Source: Pseudomonadota bacterium
GTDB lineage: Bacteria; Desulfobacterota; Desulfovibrionia; Desulfovibrionales; Desulfovibrionaceae
Direction: 5' to 3'
DNA: 5,979 bases
Assembly: GCA_023435825.1 (NCBI GenBank)
Contig: JAEZMB010000202.1
Coordinates: 1-5,979 of the forward strand
Shown in pieces: positions 5,011 through 5,979 of this stretch; within the stretch, counting starts at the first letter, position 1; the number at the start of each line of letters is the position of its first letter. Made by a program: the position numbers and the translations under genes. The notes beneath the pieces were generated by a model. The model did not search any database. It was not told where the DNA came from and was given only the letters and a program-made list of their open reading frames with translations.

Positions 5011-5921
5011 GGGTTGTCCTTTTTTTCCGTCTTCTCGGTCCACCAGGCCTCGGCCCGGCGCACCAGCAGGTCGATGTCGCCGCCTGCGGCGATATTGAGG
5101 AAATTCCGGTAGTTTCGCACGGCCTCATGGCTGTGCGGATTGGCCTCGAAAAGCGCGGTGAAAAGGGCCGCGTCCTTGGTGATGAGCTTTTCCGCCGAGG
5201 CCAGCCGCCGCTCGAAGGAGGGCGTCAAATACTTGCGCACCTCGCCGCCGGCCGCCTGGGCGGCAAGATAGGCGACGGTGGTGACGAAATTGAGGCCCTG
5301 GACATAGGCCGCCGCCTTGTCATGCTCCTCGGCCGTGGACGGGAAAGGGGCAAAGCCGATGCGGCGGCACCAGTCGGCCACAAGCTCCGTCGCCCAGACG
5401 TCCTGCCCGGGCCGGCCGTCCATGACCGCCACCCGCAGCCCGTCGTCCTGGGCCGGAGCCGGGCCGAAAAGGGGATGCGTGCCCACCACCGGTCCGCCGT
5501 AGCCCTCGACCATGGCGGCGATGGGCAGCGTCTTCACCGACCCGACGTCGGCCAGAATCTGCGGCGCGACCAGATGCGGGGCGAGCCTGGCCGTCACCTC
5601 GGCCGTGGCGTAGACCGGCACCGAAACCAGCACCATGTCCGCCCCGGCCAGGGCCGCCGCGATGCCGTCGGGCGTCAGCGGCCGATCCAGCTCCCGAACA
5701 GCCACGCCCGCTGCCTGGCAGCGGTTTGCAACCAGCTTGCCCATGCCGCCCCTTGCCCCGACCAGAGCAATGGTGGAGATGGCATTGGGCACGCCCACAG
5801 GCCGGGTTTCCCCGTCGCTGCGGGCCGCGTGGCCCGGGGTTTCCTCCCCCGGACCCCCTCCTTCCCCAAAAACTTTTTCCTGGGGTTGGGTCGATGCTGC
5901 ACTGGTGTTCGTGTCGGGCAT
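5007..5921 (-). CDS. tyrA: Prephenate dehydrogenase (TyrA)
   Basis: This 304-residue protein oxidatively decarboxylates prephenate to 4-hydroxyphenylpyruvate, the tyrosine branch from chorismate, in the cytoplasm. A Rossmann nucleotide-binding loop GARGGMG lies at residues 55-61 and resembles the GGRGQMG of the E. coli TyrA dehydrogenase domain. The second strand ends in an acidic residue (VRELD, to 79), which favours NAD+ over NADP+. DVGSVK (125-130), THPLFGP (148-154, with the expected catalytic His149) and EEHD (198-201) follow in the usual order. The helical C-terminal half runs to residue 304. No chorismate mutase domain is fused. The ATG at 5921 leaves about 48 residues before the Rossmann fold, rich in Gly, Pro, Glu and Thr; residues 15-28 are encoded by a dispersed repeat. 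GTG codons at 5798 and 5792 are alternative starts that would remove it, but no site has a strong Shine-Dalgarno. The stop overlaps the trpE start by 4 bp (ATGA). The family assignment is firm; arogenate specificity cannot be excluded. Confidence 0.9.
   Translation of the reverse strand: MPDTNTSAASTQPQEKVFGEGGGPGEETPGHAARSDGETRPVGVPNAISTIALVGARGGMGKLVANRCQAAGVAVRELDRPLTPDGIAAALAGADMVLVSVPVYATAEVTARLAPHLVAPQILADVGSVKTLPIAAMVEGYGGPVVGTHPLFGPAPAQDDGLRVAVMDGRPGQDVWATELVADWCRRIGFAPFPSTAEEHDKAAAYVQGLNFVTTVAYLAAQAAGGEVRKYLTPSFERRLASAEKLITKDAALFTALFEANPHSHEAVRNYRNFLNIAAGGDIDLLVRRAEAWWTEKTEKKDNP
5017..5022 (-). promoter_or_regulatory. Ribosome binding site of trpE
   Basis: AAAGGA lies six bases before the ATG at 5010, inside the last codons of tyrA. 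It decides in favour of the 5010 start over the in-frame GTG at 5043. With the ATGA stop/start overlap it suggests translational coupling of tyrA and trpE. Confidence 0.75.
5821..5836. repeat. Short GC inverted repeat in the tyrA 5' region
   Basis: CGGGCC (5821-5826) and GGCCCG (5831-5836) can pair around a GCGT loop. It sits next to repeat copy 2, and GGTTTCC occurs on both of its sides (from 5815 and 5838), which suggests that it is part of the same repetitive element. Confidence 0.6.
5839..5877 (+). repeat. Dispersed repeat, copy 2 (inside tyrA frame)
   Basis: GTTTCC, CCCGGACCCC, CTTCCCC and AAAAACTTTT occur in the same order as at 60-89, with a few extra bases between blocks. On the minus strand it encodes residues 15-28 of the tyrA reading frame (around EKVFGEGGG). 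It is flanked by CGGGCC-GCGT-GGCCCG at 5821-5836. Confidence 0.75.
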
Positions 5922-5945
5922 AATATTCTGTACTTCCTGAAATTT

Positions 5946-5979
5946 TTAACTTTTGCTTTGCGGCATGTCGCGCAGCGAG
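5946..5979 (-). CDS. Possible C-terminal tail of the upstream gene (partial)
   Basis: Reading leftward from the window edge, one frame gives ten codons (SLRDMPQSKS) closed by TAA at 5948-5946, 24 bases before the tyrA ATG. Only the tail is visible, so no family can be recognised. In known Desulfovibrio aromatic operons the gene before tyrA is aroA (EPSP synthase), which would fit this place, but that is inference from gene order. A second frame is also open to the edge, so even the existence of this coding tail is uncertain. Confidence 0.3.
   Translation of the reverse strand, partial: SLRDMPQSKS

Noticed and set aside
5011..5043. GTG start for trpE 11 codons upstream
   Set aside because: The ATG at 5010 has a good Shine-Dalgarno and the ATGA overlap, and the added residues shadow the end of tyrA.
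5922..5945. Promoter for tyrA in the short A/T-rich gap
   Set aside because: The gap is 24 bases and no clear -35/-10 pair can be placed; the A/T-rich run alone is not enough.

Overview
The window is one block of a tryptophan biosynthesis operon, read entirely on the minus strand, so gene order runs from high to low coordinates. The DNA is GC-rich with strong GC3 bias and good AAGGAG-type ribosome binding sites. The order tyrA-trpE-trpG-(insert)-trpD-trpC-trpF, and the intergenic repeats built on a TCCGGGG/AAAGTTTTTGGGGAAGG theme, suggest a member of the Desulfovibrionaceae (delta-proteobacterial sulfate reducers). That placement is inference from gene order and repeat style, not from a database match.

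Layout from upstream to downstream: 5979-5946, a possible 10-codon tail of an unidentified upstream gene (an aroA-type gene would fit the known Desulfovibrio order); 5921-5007, tyrA (prephenate dehydrogenase) with an odd repeat-derived N-terminus; 5010-3592, trpE; 3608-3036, trpG; 3023-2619, a small HEPN/UPF0332-like gene not normally part of trp operons; 2608-1598, trpD; 1605-835, trpC; 838-215, trpF; 214-14, a 201-base spacer full of inverted repeats; 13-1, the probable first codons of the next gene (trpB or trpA would be expected).

TrpE and TrpG form anthranilate synthase, TrpD adds the phosphoribosyl group, TrpF isomerises and TrpC closes the indole ring, so the window covers chorismate to indole-3-glycerol phosphate. 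TyrA draws on the same chorismate pool through prephenate. Nearly all junctions are tight: ATGA overlaps at tyrA/trpE and trpC/trpF, 17 bp at trpE/trpG, 8 bp at trpD/trpC. This points to one polycistronic message with translational coupling. There is no room for a classical leader peptide or attenuator directly before trpE.

The most unusual points are the HEPN-like gene between trpG and trpD, which lacks the R-X4-6-H RNase motif and is fitted in by two near-identical stop-in-Shine-Dalgarno junctions; a dispersed repeat present both in the spacer after trpF and inside the tyrA reading frame; and the palindrome-rich spacer in an otherwise gapless operon. No mobile element, CRISPR array, tRNA or rRNA was seen.
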